A stretch of DNA of 64,000 bases from GCA-2746605 sp963704835 (GCA_963704835.1 CAVPHW010000006.1:74295-138294), one strand, 5' to 3'; numbered from the stretch's first letter, positions 53,303-62,699 are shown. The notes: generated from the letters alone by a model not told the origin. Made by a program: numbers and translations.

Positions 53303-55237
53303 TTAACTATCGATTAAAATTTGATTTTCTTCGACACTTTTATGAGTAAATTCTGGAGCAATTTTTGTAAACGCTTCTACAATTTCTCCTGCAGTAAGAC
53401 TATGGCAATTTTTTATTAATAAATCTAATTTGGAATCAAGATCATGAGGAATAAATTCACTGGAATTTTTTGCGAACATAATTTTTTCATGCTCTGTACG
53501 CAAATATACCTCTCCATCTGCAAATAATTCTTCAAACATTTTCTCCCCGGGTCTAAGTCCAGTGATCTTAATATCTACATCAACACCTTCTTCTAAACCT
53601 GCTAAACGAATAACATCTTTTGCAAGATCCAAAATTTTAACCGGCTCGCCCATATCAAAAACAAATATTTCTCCCCCTTTGCCCAAAACAGATGCTTGTA
53701 AAACAAGTTGAACGGCTTCGGGAATAGTCATAAAATATCTTTTAATCTCAGGGTGCGTCAATGTTATTGGTCCGCCCCTTTCTAATTGTTTTTTAAATGT
53801 TCTTATAACACTACCTCTGCTGCCTAGTACATTCCCAAATCTTACGGCTTTAAAATTAACATTATTTTCAGAGGATGCTTTTAGCACAATCATTTCAGCA
53901 ACTCTCTTTGAGACACCCATCAAATTTGTGGAGTTAACAGCTTTGTCTGAAGAGATAAGTATAAAATTCTGAACTCCATGTTTTAAGGAACACTCAACTA
54001 AATTCCTTGTTCCCAATAAATTATTTGTTATAACTTCAGATGGATTATTCTCCATTAGAGGAACATGTTTATGAGCTGCTGCATGAAAAATAACATCAGG
54101 TTTAAACTCATTAAAAATTATATCAAGTCTTACTTTATCCTTAATATCGCCAATTCGACTAATAATATTAGTATTTATTATTATCTGTGTTTTTCTAGTT
54201 GCTTTTATAAACTTTAGTTCTTCTTCAATTTCAAATATTGAATTCTCACCATGACCCAATATAATTAATTTTGCAGGATTGCAGTTTAAAACTTGCCTGC
54301 ATAGTTCACTTCCTATAGAACCACCGGCACCGGTAAGTAAAATAACTTTTCCTTTCAATAATTCAGTAACTTTTTGAATATCCGTTTTAATTGGGTCTCT
54401 TCTTAACAAATCTTGAATTTCAATTTTTCTAAGCTTACCAATATCAACCTTTCCACCCAAAATTTCATGAATTCCAGGTACCGTAAGTGTTTCAATTTTG
54501 TTATTGCTGGCGGTTTCCAAAATACTTCTTATAGTTTTTCCCGAAGCTGTAGGTATAGCAATTATCACCTTGCCAATTTTAAACCGTTTTGCAATTTTTG
54601 CCATTTCATCAATAGTTCCTAGTACAGGTACGCCCCTTATTCTTAATTTTAATTTTGAAGGATCATCATCAAGAAAAGCAACTGGAGTCATTTTTAGATA
54701 ATTATTCTTTTGTAATTCCTGAGCAACAGCAGCCCCTGCAGCACCTGCACCTGCAATAAGTACATAAGCGCCAAAAGCATTTGAGGACAGTTTCCGTTCA
54801 TCAATCCGTTCAAAAAACCTTATACTGAACCTAACGGAACTAACCAGTAACATTACAATTATACTTTCGAGAAAAGGGAAAGAAAAAGGTAAGTTTATAA
54901 ACGGTAAATTTGGAATAGATCTTAATATTACAAAAACTATGGATTGAATAAGAACAATATTTATGCTGATGTAAATTAAACGCGCAAGTTCATCAATACT
55001 TGCAGTAGCCCAAAATCTTCTGTAAAGTTCAAAGAAATAAAAAACTGTTAGTTTAATTACAGCAAAAAGTAATGTACTGTATAAAAGGGCTTCACCATAT
55101 TTTGAATAATCAATATTACCATCTAAACGCATTAATAAAGTTAAGAAAGGTGCAACCAGACAAATAATTAAGTCTATTATAAAAAAATGTCTGTTTCTTA
55201 ACTGCTTTGTAAAAGTTGATAGAGTTTTATATGGCAT
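53303..55237 (-). CDS. Nucleoside-diphosphate-sugar 4,6-dehydratase, CapD/FlaA1/WbpM-type
   Basis: 644 residues, intact. Four membrane helices in the first 140 residues (about 17-36, 50-70, 88-108, 122-140), a first Rossmann domain (IAGAGAAGAAVA at about 161-172) and the catalytic dehydratase Rossmann domain (TGAGGSIGSE at 302-311; ISSDKAVNS near 428-436, GVSK 441-444). The PglF/WbpM family converts UDP-GlcNAc to a 4-keto-6-deoxy sugar, the first step to several capsule or O-antigen amino sugars. The DegT aminotransferase and epimerase at the end of the window would suit later steps. The substrate sugar is inferred from the family. It sits next to the Wzi-like genes. Confidence 0.95.
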   Translation of the reverse strand: MPYKTLSTFTKQLRNRHFFIIDLIICLVAPFLTLLMRLDGNIDYSKYGEALLYSTLLFAVIKLTVFYFFELYRRFWATASIDELARLIYISINIVLIQSIVFVILRSIPNLPFINLPFSFPFLESIIVMLLVSSVRFSIRFFERIDERKLSSNAFGAYVLIAGAGAAGAAVAQELQKNNYLKMTPVAFLDDDPSKLKLRIRGVPVLGTIDEMAKIAKRFKIGKVIIAIPTASGKTIRSILETASNNKIETLTVPGIHEILGGKVDIGKLRKIEIQDLLRRDPIKTDIQKVTELLKGKVILLTGAGGSIGSELCRQVLNCNPAKLIILGHGENSIFEIEEELKFIKATRKTQIIINTNIISRIGDIKDKVRLDIIFNEFKPDVIFHAAAHKHVPLMENNPSEVITNNLLGTRNLVECSLKHGVQNFILISSDKAVNSTNLMGVSKRVAEMIVLKASSENNVNFKAVRFGNVLGSRGSVIRTFKKQLERGGPITLTHPEIKRYFMTIPEAVQLVLQASVLGKGGEIFVFDMGEPVKILDLAKDVIRLAGLEEGVDVDIKITGLRPGEKMFEELFADGEVYLRTEHEKIMFAKNSSEFIPHDLDSKLDLLIKNCHSLTAGEIVEAFTKIAPEFTHKSVEENQILIDS

Positions 55238-55340
55238 TGGTCAATTTCAATTATAAAAGATAAAGCAAATATAGTAAAAGTCTAATAAATAAAACGATTT
55301 CAAGATAAGATTTTCAATTCAGAAAATTCTTTTGTATGTC

Positions 55341-55379
55341 ATGCTTATGAACTTGCCCTCCTAAGGTGGGGATCAGCAT
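55341..55379. repeat. Dispersed hairpin repeat A, copy 1
   Basis: ATGCTTATGAACTTGCC...GATCAGCAT; a divergent copy with arms ATGCTTAT and ATCAGCAT around a GC-rich middle. Preceded by TGTC as in the other copies. Confidence 0.8.
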
Positions 55380-55395
55380 CTGGTTTTTGTTTGAA

Positions 55396-55433
55396 ATGCT
55401 GATGAACTTGCCCGCCGTAGGGGGGATCAGCAT
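55396..55433. repeat. Dispersed hairpin repeat A, copy 2
   Basis: ATGCTGATGAACTTGCCCG...GATCAGCAT, 16 bases after copy 1, same orientation. The two copies sit in tandem in the gap 55238-55666 between the dehydratase and the damaged Wzi paralog. Confidence 0.85.
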
Positions 55434-55521
55434 CTCAGCTCTTTCAGTTAATTCTTTAGTTCCCTCCGTAAAATGAACGGGGCAATCTGGCTCAGAAGCA
55501 TACCGAAAACATTTTTGTGTT

Positions 55522-55565
55522 TGTCATCTCGAACCGAATGGAATGAGCGTGAGAGATCTTTCTTC
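55522..55565. repeat. Dispersed repeat of the TGTCATCTCGA...GAGAGATCTTTCT type
   Basis: The wording TGTCATCTCGAACCGAATGG followed by a GAGAGATCTTTC end is a common intergenic repeat in Bacteroidota-like genomes. A related piece, ending GTCAGAATGACAC, is near 61294-61323 on the opposite sense. Confidence 0.6.
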
Positions 55566-55569
55566 ATGC

Positions 55570-55660
55570 TTTTTTCCCCTTTTTTCATTTCTTTACTTTT
55601 CACTTCTTTACATCTTTCCTTCTTAACTTCTTCTCTTCTCATTTTAGAATCTTGAATCTG
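55570..55660. repeat. Pyrimidine-rich degenerate 7-base array
   Basis: The plus strand reads as drifting heptamers of the ACTTCTT/TTTACTT kind. It lies just past the end of the damaged Wzi-like gene. Its purine-rich complement produces a spurious basic reading frame. Confidence 0.45.
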
Positions 55661-55666
55661 TTTATT

Positions 55667-57396
55667 TCAAAGCCCATAACTCAAAGCAAAAGTAAAGAAG
55701 CTTCCCTCACTTGTTAAAAGCTTGCCATTAAGTTTTTCATCAGAAAATCGGTACTTTGCAGAAGCATAAAAACCATGCATAATTTCATAATTGATTTCTG
55801 CTCCGTACATTGTAACATTATTTTTTTCACCCCATAAAAAAGAATGTTTTTGCTGATATCTCTGCTCATCAAAACTCTCTTCATCTCCCTTGCGTATATG
55901 GGCATAGTAAAGATCTAAATTTAATCCTCTTACTAATTCTTTTACGTAAAGAAAGATATAATCTGATCTGCATTACTGCCAATCCAATGTCCCATTTGAT
56001 AACCATAATTTTCATAAGTTTGAGCTTTATCAGCGTGGAAATAAACAAATGGATGTATTTTTGTATATTCTAATACTAATCTCACTTTCCGGTATTAGTG
56101 GATCAATTGATTTAAATCCAATATTATAACCTAAGGCTTGAGGATAATCGGAATTACTAATAGAAAGTTCATCAATAAAAATGAACCATAAATTTTTATT
56201 TTCGACCAATAGTTTTTATACCAAAAGACTAGCAAATAATTGTGCATTACCGGCAGCATTGATCCGGATCAGTTAAATAATGATCTGCTAATCTAAAAAA
56301 TGCAATTGGAATTAAATAAATCGGTTCAAATTTATCACTATAAACTATGGATTCCCCTAATGAAAAATTTAACTCCCTATATGGAGTAAATGAAAGCAAA
56401 TGTGTTACAAAATATTTTTCAACTTTTGATAAATGATCTCTTACGAATCCATTTCTTATTGTAGTAGAATCAATAACTTGTGAGTTTAAGTATCCATGGA
56501 TATAAGAAAACTTAAACCAATCTGAGTGATTGGCTTCAAGCTTGATATATGGAAATGATGGAGCTTTATTAGATAAGATAATTTTCCCGTTTTCACCACT
56601 TCCATAATAATTAAAATCCTTACCAATAGTAAAATTACCCCAATCCCAACCAAAGCTAATGCTAGCGTTCATTCTGTCAAAATCTAAATCCATTTTTTGT
56701 AAAACTATTAAATTCAAATCCCGTTATTGCATTGAAAATTTCTTGCATTATCTAATAATCGTTCCACTTAAATGGTTATCATAAAATTCTAAATTAAATC
56801 CAATATTATCATTAAAACTTCCACTCAGTTTTATTCCGTTATTCCAATAAGTTGAATTATTATTATCATCAATCTCTACCTCATATCCTAATATTGGATC
56901 AACAAAAAGACTAAATCTTTCAGTTATCATAACTAAATAATCTAAATCTGTTATATTTATCAAAACCAAAATTGTCACTTTCAAGGTCAACTAATTTATT
57001 CTTAACTTCATATTCAGTAAGATCAAAACCTAACTTATTTAATTCGGAAGAAAACTCTCGGATGAAGAATTCCAACTCTTCTTCTTCCATACTACTTATT
57101 TTGTTTGTTAAATTTTTGTCTGTTTTCTCTGAATTCCTAATTCTAAATTCTGACTTCTGACTTCTGTTTTCTGTCTCCTGTCTCCTGTCTTCTATATCCT
57201 TGATTTTCTCTGCAATATACATTCTACTAAAAGGAAGAATCTCTTCATTAGTCTGAATAATTCCTTTCTGACTCATTCTTTCAAGAAAACTATAAACACT
57301 GCTATTCACCGGTTCAAAGTTAACTTGGGCGAAGGAAATAGATGTGAGATGTGAGATAAGAGATATGAGAATAAAAATTGTATATATTTTTTTCAT
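55667..57396 (-). pseudogene. Second Wzi-like capsule assembly protein, multiply frameshifted
   Basis: Parallel to the gene at 51272-53204 along its whole length. A signal peptide (IYTIFILISLISHLTSISFAQ) is followed by VYSFLERMSQKGIIQTNEE, LPFSRMYIAEKI, a repeat-encoded linker (RRQETENRSQKSEFRIRNSE), then barrel strands (SISFGWDWGNFTIGKDFNYYG; APSFPYIKLEANHSDWFKFSYIHGYLN). The end in a shifted frame, FFTFALSYGL, stops at 55667. Open pieces are 56920-57396, 56748-56990, 56247-56717 and 55714-55905; at least five shifts separate them. The wording is close enough to its neighbour to be a duplication. Either it decays as a spare copy or its repeats upset the assembly. Confidence 0.78.
57119..57200. 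repeat. Degenerate 7-base tandem repeats in the second Wzi-like gene
   Basis: About eleven heptamers on the plus strand, such as CTTCTGA-CTTCTGT-TTTCTGT-CTCCTGT, at the same place in the protein as the array in the first Wzi-like gene. They encode the RSQKSEF-type linker. Confidence 0.8.
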
Positions 57397-57473
57397 GTAA
57401 TAAATTAGATTAGTTTATGAAAGATAGTACAAATTTGTCCTTCTGCCCTGAAGACTTTTCTCGTTTTTTGTCA

Positions 57474-57514
57474 TGCTGATGAACTTGCCAGCCGTAGGTG
57501 GGGGATCGAGCATT
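57474..57514. repeat. Dispersed hairpin repeat A, copy 3
   Basis: ATGCTGATGAACTTGCCAG...GATCGAGCAT with one inserted base in the right arm; in the 217-base gap between the toxin gene and the damaged Wzi-like gene. It follows TGTC as in the other copies. Confidence 0.8.
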
Positions 57515-57613
57515 TTTCAAAGGGATCTGATTGAAGTAATTCAGAATATCCACATTCTAGTTGGTATTCCATCATTTTAGCTAAGAATATTTTTCTAATA
57601 ATGAAAGGATTCT

Positions 57614-57868
57614 TTATTTGTATACATCTTTACGATGTTTTATTCTATAAATAAATATTTTGCTAGCATTGTCATTAATTAAAAATAAAATACGGTAGCT
57701 GCCACTTCTAATCCTATAGCCATCATCATTGCTTAATTTTTGAATTCCTATTGGGCGAGGATTTTGTTCTAATAACTTTAATTTGGATGCTATCTTTATC
57801 AATTCTTTGATTGGCAACTTATCAAGATCTTTCTGAGCAGCAGGTTTAATTATTATTTGATAATTCAC
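57614..57868 (-). CDS. RelE/ParE-family toxin
   Basis: 84 residues. The classic small toxin wording: YQIIIKPAAQKDLDKLPIK at the start, KLLEQNPRPIGIQKL in the middle, and GYRIRSGSYRILFLINDNASKIFIYRIKHRKDVY at the end, quoted here in parts (GYRIRSG-SYRILF and YRIKHRKDVY). The family cuts mRNA at the ribosome (RelE) or blocks gyrase (ParE). The GYRIRSGSYR and KHRKDVY motifs are the RelE-like form. It overlaps the antitoxin gene by 23 bases, the usual order with antitoxin first. Confidence 0.9.
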   Translation of the reverse strand: MNYQIIIKPAAQKDLDKLPIKELIKIASKLKLLEQNPRPIGIQKLSNDDGYRIRSGSYRILFLINDNASKIFIYRIKHRKDVYK

Positions 57869-58049
57869 GTTTAGACATGTATTGTTCTAAAGTTAGCTCT
57901 TTACCTTTCACTTTTTTAGCTTCTTCAAAATCAGATATGTCTTCCAGGAGTTCAATTACTTCAGAAAATGCTGGATTTTCTTTCATTTTGTCCCACTCTT
58001 TTCTTGGAATTTGTACTTGCTTTTTATTTTTTGTTAACATTTTCTTCAC
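57846..58049 (-). CDS. Antitoxin of the RelE-type module
   Basis: 67 residues, charged and acidic in the second half (EVIELLEDISDFEEAKKVKGKEL), with a basic N-terminus (KKMLTKNKKQVQIPRKEWDKM). Length, order and the 23-base overlap with the toxin gene identify it. The DNA-binding fold is not clear: it lacks an obvious Phd/AbrB/RHH signature. It would bind and silence the toxin and repress the operon. Confidence 0.8.
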   Translation of the reverse strand: MKKMLTKNKKQVQIPRKEWDKMKENPAFSEVIELLEDISDFEEAKKVKGKELTLEQYMSKRELSNNN

Positions 58050-58414
58050 CTAATTTATTGTTACAAACATACATAAAAATGATATAATTTTCTTTTTTTC
58101 ATATTACAATTTTACAATTTTGAAATCTAATGCCATAATTGTTAGATAAATTCCCAAGATTTAGCCATTGTGGATAAACTCAGACCGGGATGACCCGTCA
58201 AAAAAGATGCCGGGCAGGCAGTTTTTTTTTGTTTGTCATGCTGATGAACTTGCCCGCCGTAGCTGGGGATCAGCATCTCGATTTTTCACTTTTGTCTTTT
58301 TACTTTTGACGCTAGTGAGTTACCCCTTTACTTTTGAAGACGTTTGTGAATGTTAAAACAATTATCTTTAAGTCAAACCACAAAGATTTTTTCTCCATGT
58401 TTCAACGTTAAACA
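58050..58414. other. Repeat-rich intergenic region
   Basis: About 365 bases with no gene. It holds a GATGCCGGGCAGGCAG-type piece (about 58207-58222), repeat A copy 4, and a short run of CTTTTGT/CTTTTTA/CTTTTGA heptamers near 58286-58309. Confidence 0.6.
58238..58276. repeat. Dispersed hairpin repeat A, copy 4
   Basis: ATGCTGATGAACTTGCCCG...GATCAGCAT with perfect 8-base arms, preceded by TGTC. Confidence 0.88.
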
Positions 58415-59692
58415 CTAATTATTTTGTAATAACCACTTCCATAATGGAATTATAAAAATTGTTTTCTTATCTATTGTTATTTCTTCTTCATGTGAATTGG
58501 TAATTAAAAAAGATTGGCTAATATTTAAATGGTTCATGCCTTCTGCCAACGAATTCAATTCTCTGTTTCTGGTTGTTAACTCATTTATTTGATAACATGA
58601 ATTAACTAAATATATTTTATCAGAATCCTTAAAACAAAAATCAATTTCTTGTTTTAATTTTAGGTAGGATATATTTTTATATTTTCTTCTCAATTCTAAA
58701 AAGACAATATTTTCAAATCTTCTTCCTATGTCATTTTTTATTGAAACAGTATCAACTAAACCAGAATCTAAACTATAAATCTTTTGTGGATTTCTTTGGA
58801 TCTCTCTTACGTTATTTGAAAATATTTTAACAGGGAATAAAATGTACGCCTCTTCTAAATATTCTATGTACTGATATAAACTGTTTTTGGAAACCTTAAC
58901 TCCCTGTGATTTCAAGTCGTTAAAAATCTTTGTTATACTGATTGGATTAGACGAGTTAGTCAATAAAAATTTAATCAAGTATTTAATCAAATATAAATTG
59001 CTGATATTATATCTCTCTATTAAGTCCTTGTAGATTATTAGATCTAAATACTCTTTTAATATTTTGGGCTTTTCAATATCAGAAGCGCTTAATAATTCAG
59101 GAAATGAAGAATGATTAACATAATCATCTATTGCGTTTATAATTTTCGATCTGTTTTTTGAAGAATAATGATTTCGGTCAATTCCTTTAAATGCTAAGTA
59201 TTCAGTAAAATTAAAAGGGAATACTTCAAAACTTATTGTTCTGCCCCTAAGCGAAGTTGCAATTTCTTTGCTTAAAAACTTTGAAGATGAACCGGTTATA
59301 AAAATTCTACATTTTAATGAATCATCTATTCTGCGTATAAATTTTTCCCAATTCTCAATATTCTGAATTTCATCAAAGAAAAAATATACAGCTTGGTCTC
59401 TATTTTTTGGGAAAAGCTCATAATAAGCTTCAATAAATAAATTAAAATCTTTAAGTTCTAAAGGGAATAGCCTATCATCTTCAAAATTTATATATATAAT
59501 CTGATCATTTTTATTTTCTTTTCTTAATTTTTTTATTATTGAATAGAATAAAAATGTTTTGCCGGTTCTTCTTGCACCAATTAGTGAGATAATTTTATTG
59601 GAATTGAGCGGAATCTTAATTTCCCTCTCAATAATTTCAGGCATTTCTTTTTCAAGAAAATCAGATATAATTATTTTAAATATTTCTTTCAT
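58415..59692 (-). CDS. AAA_14/DUF4143 family ATPase
   Basis: 425 residues from the inner ATG at 59692 (a longer reading starts at 59749). This start is preferred because two copies of a 13-base direct repeat lie just ahead of it. Walker A is GARRTGKT near residues 39-46; Walker B is VYFFFDEIQNIENW, then the sensor region (RIFITGSSSKFLSKEI) and R-finger-like LRGRTISFEVFPFNFTEYL. The C-terminal half carries the DUF4143 nuclease-like fold (FENIVFLELRRKY; EIDFCF). These ATPases are widespread in prokaryotes and often sit in accessory regions. The cellular role is not established. A second, damaged member is next to it at 60010. Confidence 0.9.
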   Translation of the reverse strand: MKEIFKIIISDFLEKEMPEIIEREIKIPLNSNKIISLIGARRTGKTFLFYSIIKKLRKENKNDQIIYINFEDDRLFPLELKDFNLFIEAYYELFPKNRDQAVYFFFDEIQNIENWEKFIRRIDDSLKCRIFITGSSSKFLSKEIATSLRGRTISFEVFPFNFTEYLAFKGIDRNHYSSKNRSKIINAIDDYVNHSSFPELLSASDIEKPKILKEYLDLIIYKDLIERYNISNLYLIKYLIKFLLTNSSNPISITKIFNDLKSQGVKVSKNSLYQYIEYLEEAYILFPVKIFSNNVREIQRNPQKIYSLDSGLVDTVSIKNDIGRRFENIVFLELRRKYKNISYLKLKQEIDFCFKDSDKIYLVNSCYQINELTTRNRELNSLAEGMNHLNISQSFLITNSHEEEITIDKKTIFIIPLWKWLLQNN

Positions 59693-59705
59693 TTTGTCTT
59701 CATTC

Positions 59706-59752
59706 ACAAGGACAAAAATAGCGACATTTGACTTCGTATACAAGGACAAAAA
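59706..59752 (-). promoter_or_regulatory. Direct repeats and candidate Bacteroidota-style promoter before the AAA_14 ATPase
   Basis: On the minus strand TTTTTGTCCTTGT occurs twice, at 59752-59740 and 59718-59706, 34 bases apart. The second copy overlaps TATTTTTG (59720-59713), a match to the -7 element TA-N2-TTTG. TTG of the first copy lies 20 bases before it, as in -33/-7 promoters. The repeats may be regulator sites or simply duplicated promoter elements. Confidence 0.4.
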
Positions 59753-59959
59753 GCATTCATGACTATGTGAACATTAAATACTTTTCATGAAATGGCTGTT
59801 TATTAACTCGGTGAGTAATAGTAAATTTGCTAATTCAGATATATTAATTGATTTTACAATATTGAAATCAGATTCCACAATTGTAAGAAAGTAATTTTGG
59901 TTAAAACTAAATTTATTTATTCAATAGACAAATATTTCAATTCCATTTTTCTCACCACG

Positions 59960-59986
59960 TTTACCAGCCTTGGTTGGGCGGGCAAG
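59960..59986. repeat. Dispersed repeat B (TTTACC-GCTTGG type), intergenic copy
   Basis: TTTACCAGCCTTGGTTGGGC then GGGCAAG. It matches the 27 bases at 52830-52856 in the Wzi-like gene with four differences. The surrounding gap 59763-60009 has no gene. Confidence 0.7.
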
Positions 59987-60009
59987 CATAATTTCTAAAT
60001 TATCTACTA

Positions 60010-61137
60010 TCATTCCATTAAAAACTCTTCAAAATTCTCTTTATGTATTACTTTAAAAGTGCTTTCTTGGTATGTGTTCAAAAATAATTTGGGATTTTTA
60101 ACTTTTGAATTAGGATTCCATTTGAATTCATAAGCCATAATTTTACCATCCGATTCCTCAATAAAATCAATTTCCTTTTGATCCTTTGTTCTCCAATACC
60201 AATAATTAACCCATAAATTTGAGTAATTTAAATATTTTATTCTTTCTGAAATTATAAAATTTTCCCAAAGTGCACCAACATCTTGTCTACTTTCAATTTG
60301 ATTGAAATTTGAAATAATTGCATTTCTTATACCATTATCATAAAAATAAATTTTTTTGCTACTTTTTAATTCATTTCTCAAATTCCGACTAAAAGAACCC
60401 AATCTAAAAATAATAAAAGTTTTTTCTAAAAGATCAATATACTTTTCAACAGTTTTAGAATCAATTCCGCACAATTTGACCAAATTCATTATATGAAACT
60501 TGAGAGCCTACTTGAAAAGCAATAGCTTGTAATAATTTTAGAATTTTATCAGGTTTTTTAATTTGTTCCCATATCAAAATATCTTTATACAAATAACTAT
60601 CGGAAAGTTGCTTTAATATTTCCTTTTCATTGCCTTGGTTATTAACAACATCAGGATAATATCCATAAATCATTCGATGAGGAATCAATCTTTTTTCTTC
60701 AAGTAAACCATGATGTCAAAACCATTTCATTAAAAGGAGATTGGAAACATTTTATATTCCCATTTTCTACCGGTTAATGGTTCATTTATTTTATTTGCCA
60801 AATCAAAAGATGAACTACCTGTTGCAATCAATTGTATATCCGGCATAGTATCAGTAATCAATTTAAGTCTTAAACCTATATTTTCAATTCTTTGGGCTTC
60901 ATCAATAACTACAATTTTTTTTGACCCAAAAATAGCTTTTAGTCTTGTTGCTGAGATGTTTTGAAATAAATTTTGTATATCTAATTCATCACCGTTTAAC
61001 CATAATAAATCTTCAATTTCATTAAATAATGATTTCAGCAAAGTTGTTTTTCCTACTTGCCTTGCACCAAACAAAATTATTGCTTTCCCTTTGAATAATT
61101 TTGAGTTAATAATATTATGTAGTTTTCTTTTTATCAT
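60010..61137 (-). pseudogene. Second AAA/DUF4143 ATPase, frameshifted
   Basis: About 375 residues if joined. The probable start is the inner ATG at 61137 (MIKRKLHNII). Walker A is GARQVGKTT, Walker B KKIVVIDEAQRIENIGLRLK, then QLIATGSSSFDLANKI and EPLTGRKWEYKMFPISF. The helical middle (YLYKDILIWEQIKKPDKILKLL) and DUF4143 half (VGALWENFIISERIKY; WRTKDQKEIDFIEE; AYEFKWNP) lie in other frames at 60461-60688 and 60010-60489. At least three shifts are needed. The wording is that of the common prokaryotic AAA_14/DUF4143 proteins, distinct from its intact neighbour (RQVGKTT versus RRTGKTF). Confidence 0.82.
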
Positions 61138-61293
61138 TTTCGAGTAATTGATGACCACAAATATACGACTTATTTGGATTAGATTCCTAATATTTATCTA
61201 CTTTTTTGGATTTTATTCCTTTTTACGTATTGTTTCAATTAGAATACAAAACTTACAGAAGTCGAACAATAGTGAGTAATTTTTGCTGAAAAC

Positions 61294-61323
61294 AAATCTT
61301 TTTACGATTCGTCAGAATGACAC
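61294..61323. repeat. Dispersed repeat ending GTCAGAATGACAC
   Basis: AAATCTTTTTACGATTCGTC then AGAATGACAC. It resembles the common Bacteroidota-type intergenic repeat, in the opposite sense to the copy at 55522. Confidence 0.55.
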
Positions 61324-61336
61324 AAGCGAAATTGTC

Positions 61337-61375
61337 ATGCTGATGAACTTGCCCGCCGTAGGTGGGGATCAGCAT
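61337..61375. repeat. Dispersed hairpin repeat A, copy 5
   Basis: ATGCTGATGAACTTGCCCG...GATCAGCAT, perfect arms, preceded by TGTC. Nearly identical over the full 39 bases to copy 4, apart from one base in the middle. Confidence 0.88.
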
Positions 61376-61391
61376 CTCTTTTTACTTTTAG

Positions 61392-61415
61392 ATGCCGAAT
61401 AAAGATTTCGGGCAT
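61392..61415. repeat. Small palindromic repeat
   Basis: ATGCCGAA and TTCGGGCAT arms around TAAAGAT; one mismatch. A related half (GATGCCGGGCAGGC) stands at about 58206. It may belong to the same repeat set as repeat A. Confidence 0.5.
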
Positions 61416-61488
61416 GGACAAGTATGACTTGAGTATAGGGAATGAACATGTTATTTAATACTCTATAATGGCAACTCTATTATTCCGT

Positions 61489-62658
61489 TTATAGATCTTT
61501 ACTAATAACAAGTACGACCCGATCCAAATCCGCATCAGTCAAATTAGATCCTGAAGGCAAACACAAACCTTTCTCAAATAATTCTTCTGATGTTCCATTC
61601 TCATATCTTGGAGCATCTTTAAATATTGGCTGCAAATGCATCGGTTTCCATAAAGGACGTGCTTCAATATTCTCTTTCTCTAATGCTAAACGTAATATCT
61701 TCTCGAGTAATACCGTTTGTAAGTTTTGGATCTACAGTAATGCAAGATAGCCACCTATTTGAAAAACTTCCTTCAATTTCGGGTTGAAATTCAATTCCTT
61801 CAAATTCAGATAAAGATTTTTATAAAATTCAAAATTCTTCTTCTTTGTTTTACTCTTTCTTCTAAAACTGTCAGTTGTCCACGACCAATAGCAGCAAGTA
61901 CATTGCTCATTCTGTAATTATATCCAATATGCGAATGCTGATAATGAGGAGCATCATCTCTAGCTTGTGTAGCTAAAAATCTAGCTTTTTTAATATAATC
62001 TTCATTATTTGAAAGCAGTGCACCACCACCAGAAGTAGTAATTATTTTATTCCCATTAAATGAAAGAATACTCATCAATCGAACCGAAGTTCCACAGATG
62101 CTTTTTTCATTTTTGTATTCTATTTCTTCCCTAAAGCTTCTGCTTTCCGCTTATCTCCTTCATATTATTGGTAATTATCATATTCTTAGTTGGCAATTTG
62201 CTGATACTTATACTATCTCAATTCTTTCAGGGCATACCATAAAGATGTAACAACTATAATTGCTTTTGGTTTTTTCCCTTTTGAAATTCGATCTTTAATT
62301 GCTTCTTCCAGCAAATCAGGATCCATATTCCAAGTATCTTTTTCACTATCAACAAAAATTGGAGTTGCTCCTTGGTAAACAATTGGATTTGCAGATGCTG
62401 AAAAAGTAAAACTTTGACAAATAACTTCATCACCACGTTTTAACACCTAGACATAATTAAAGCCAAATGTAAGAGCAGCTGTACCAGAACTTAAAGCGGC
62501 AGCATATTTTACATTAGTATATTCTGCAAGTTCTTTTTCAAAATTATTTACATGAGGACCTAAAGGAGCAATCCAATTGGTGTCAAATGCATCTTTTACG
62601 TATTCTTAAACTCCTTTTCTCCCATATGAGGAGATGAGAGCCATATTTTATTCTGCAT
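61489..62658 (-). pseudogene. DegT/DnrJ/EryC1/StrS aminotransferase, frameshifted
   Basis: About 385 residues if joined, from an ATG at 62658 (MQNKIWLSSPHMGEKEFK) to a TAA at 61489. Family landmarks: YAAALSSGTAAL-type wording in a shifted frame near 62490, VICQSFTFSASANPIVYQGATPIFVD, then the PLP lysine in SILSFNGNKIITTSGGG, then YRMSNVLAAIGRGQL and, near the end, ARPLWKPMHLQP and CLPSGSNL. Open pieces are 62213-62446 and 61806-62078, with other parts in shifted frames; at least four shifts. The LegC/PglE-like wording suggests sugar aminotransfer to a UDP-4-keto sugar, the step after the CapD-type dehydratase. Whether it is expressed is open. Confidence 0.85.
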
Positions 62659-62699
62659 AGTTTTATCTCTTTTTCAAACTTTTATCCGCCATTTTATTA

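Larger units (their letters stand above)
61159..61488. other. Repeat-rich intergenic region
   Basis: About 330 bases with no gene. From left to right: a repeat ending GTCAGAATGACAC (61294-61323), repeat A copy 5, a short TTTTTACTTTTAG tract, and a hairpin at 61392-61415. Confidence 0.6.

Noticed and set aside
55448..55642. Basic 64-residue minus-strand frame
   Set aside because: It is produced by the purine-rich heptamer array plus the TGTCATCTCGA-type repeat; no ribosome site and no homology sign.
55238..61488. Insertion sequence as source of the repeats
   Set aside because: No transposase wording in any frame and no long terminal inverted repeats; the copies are short hairpins.
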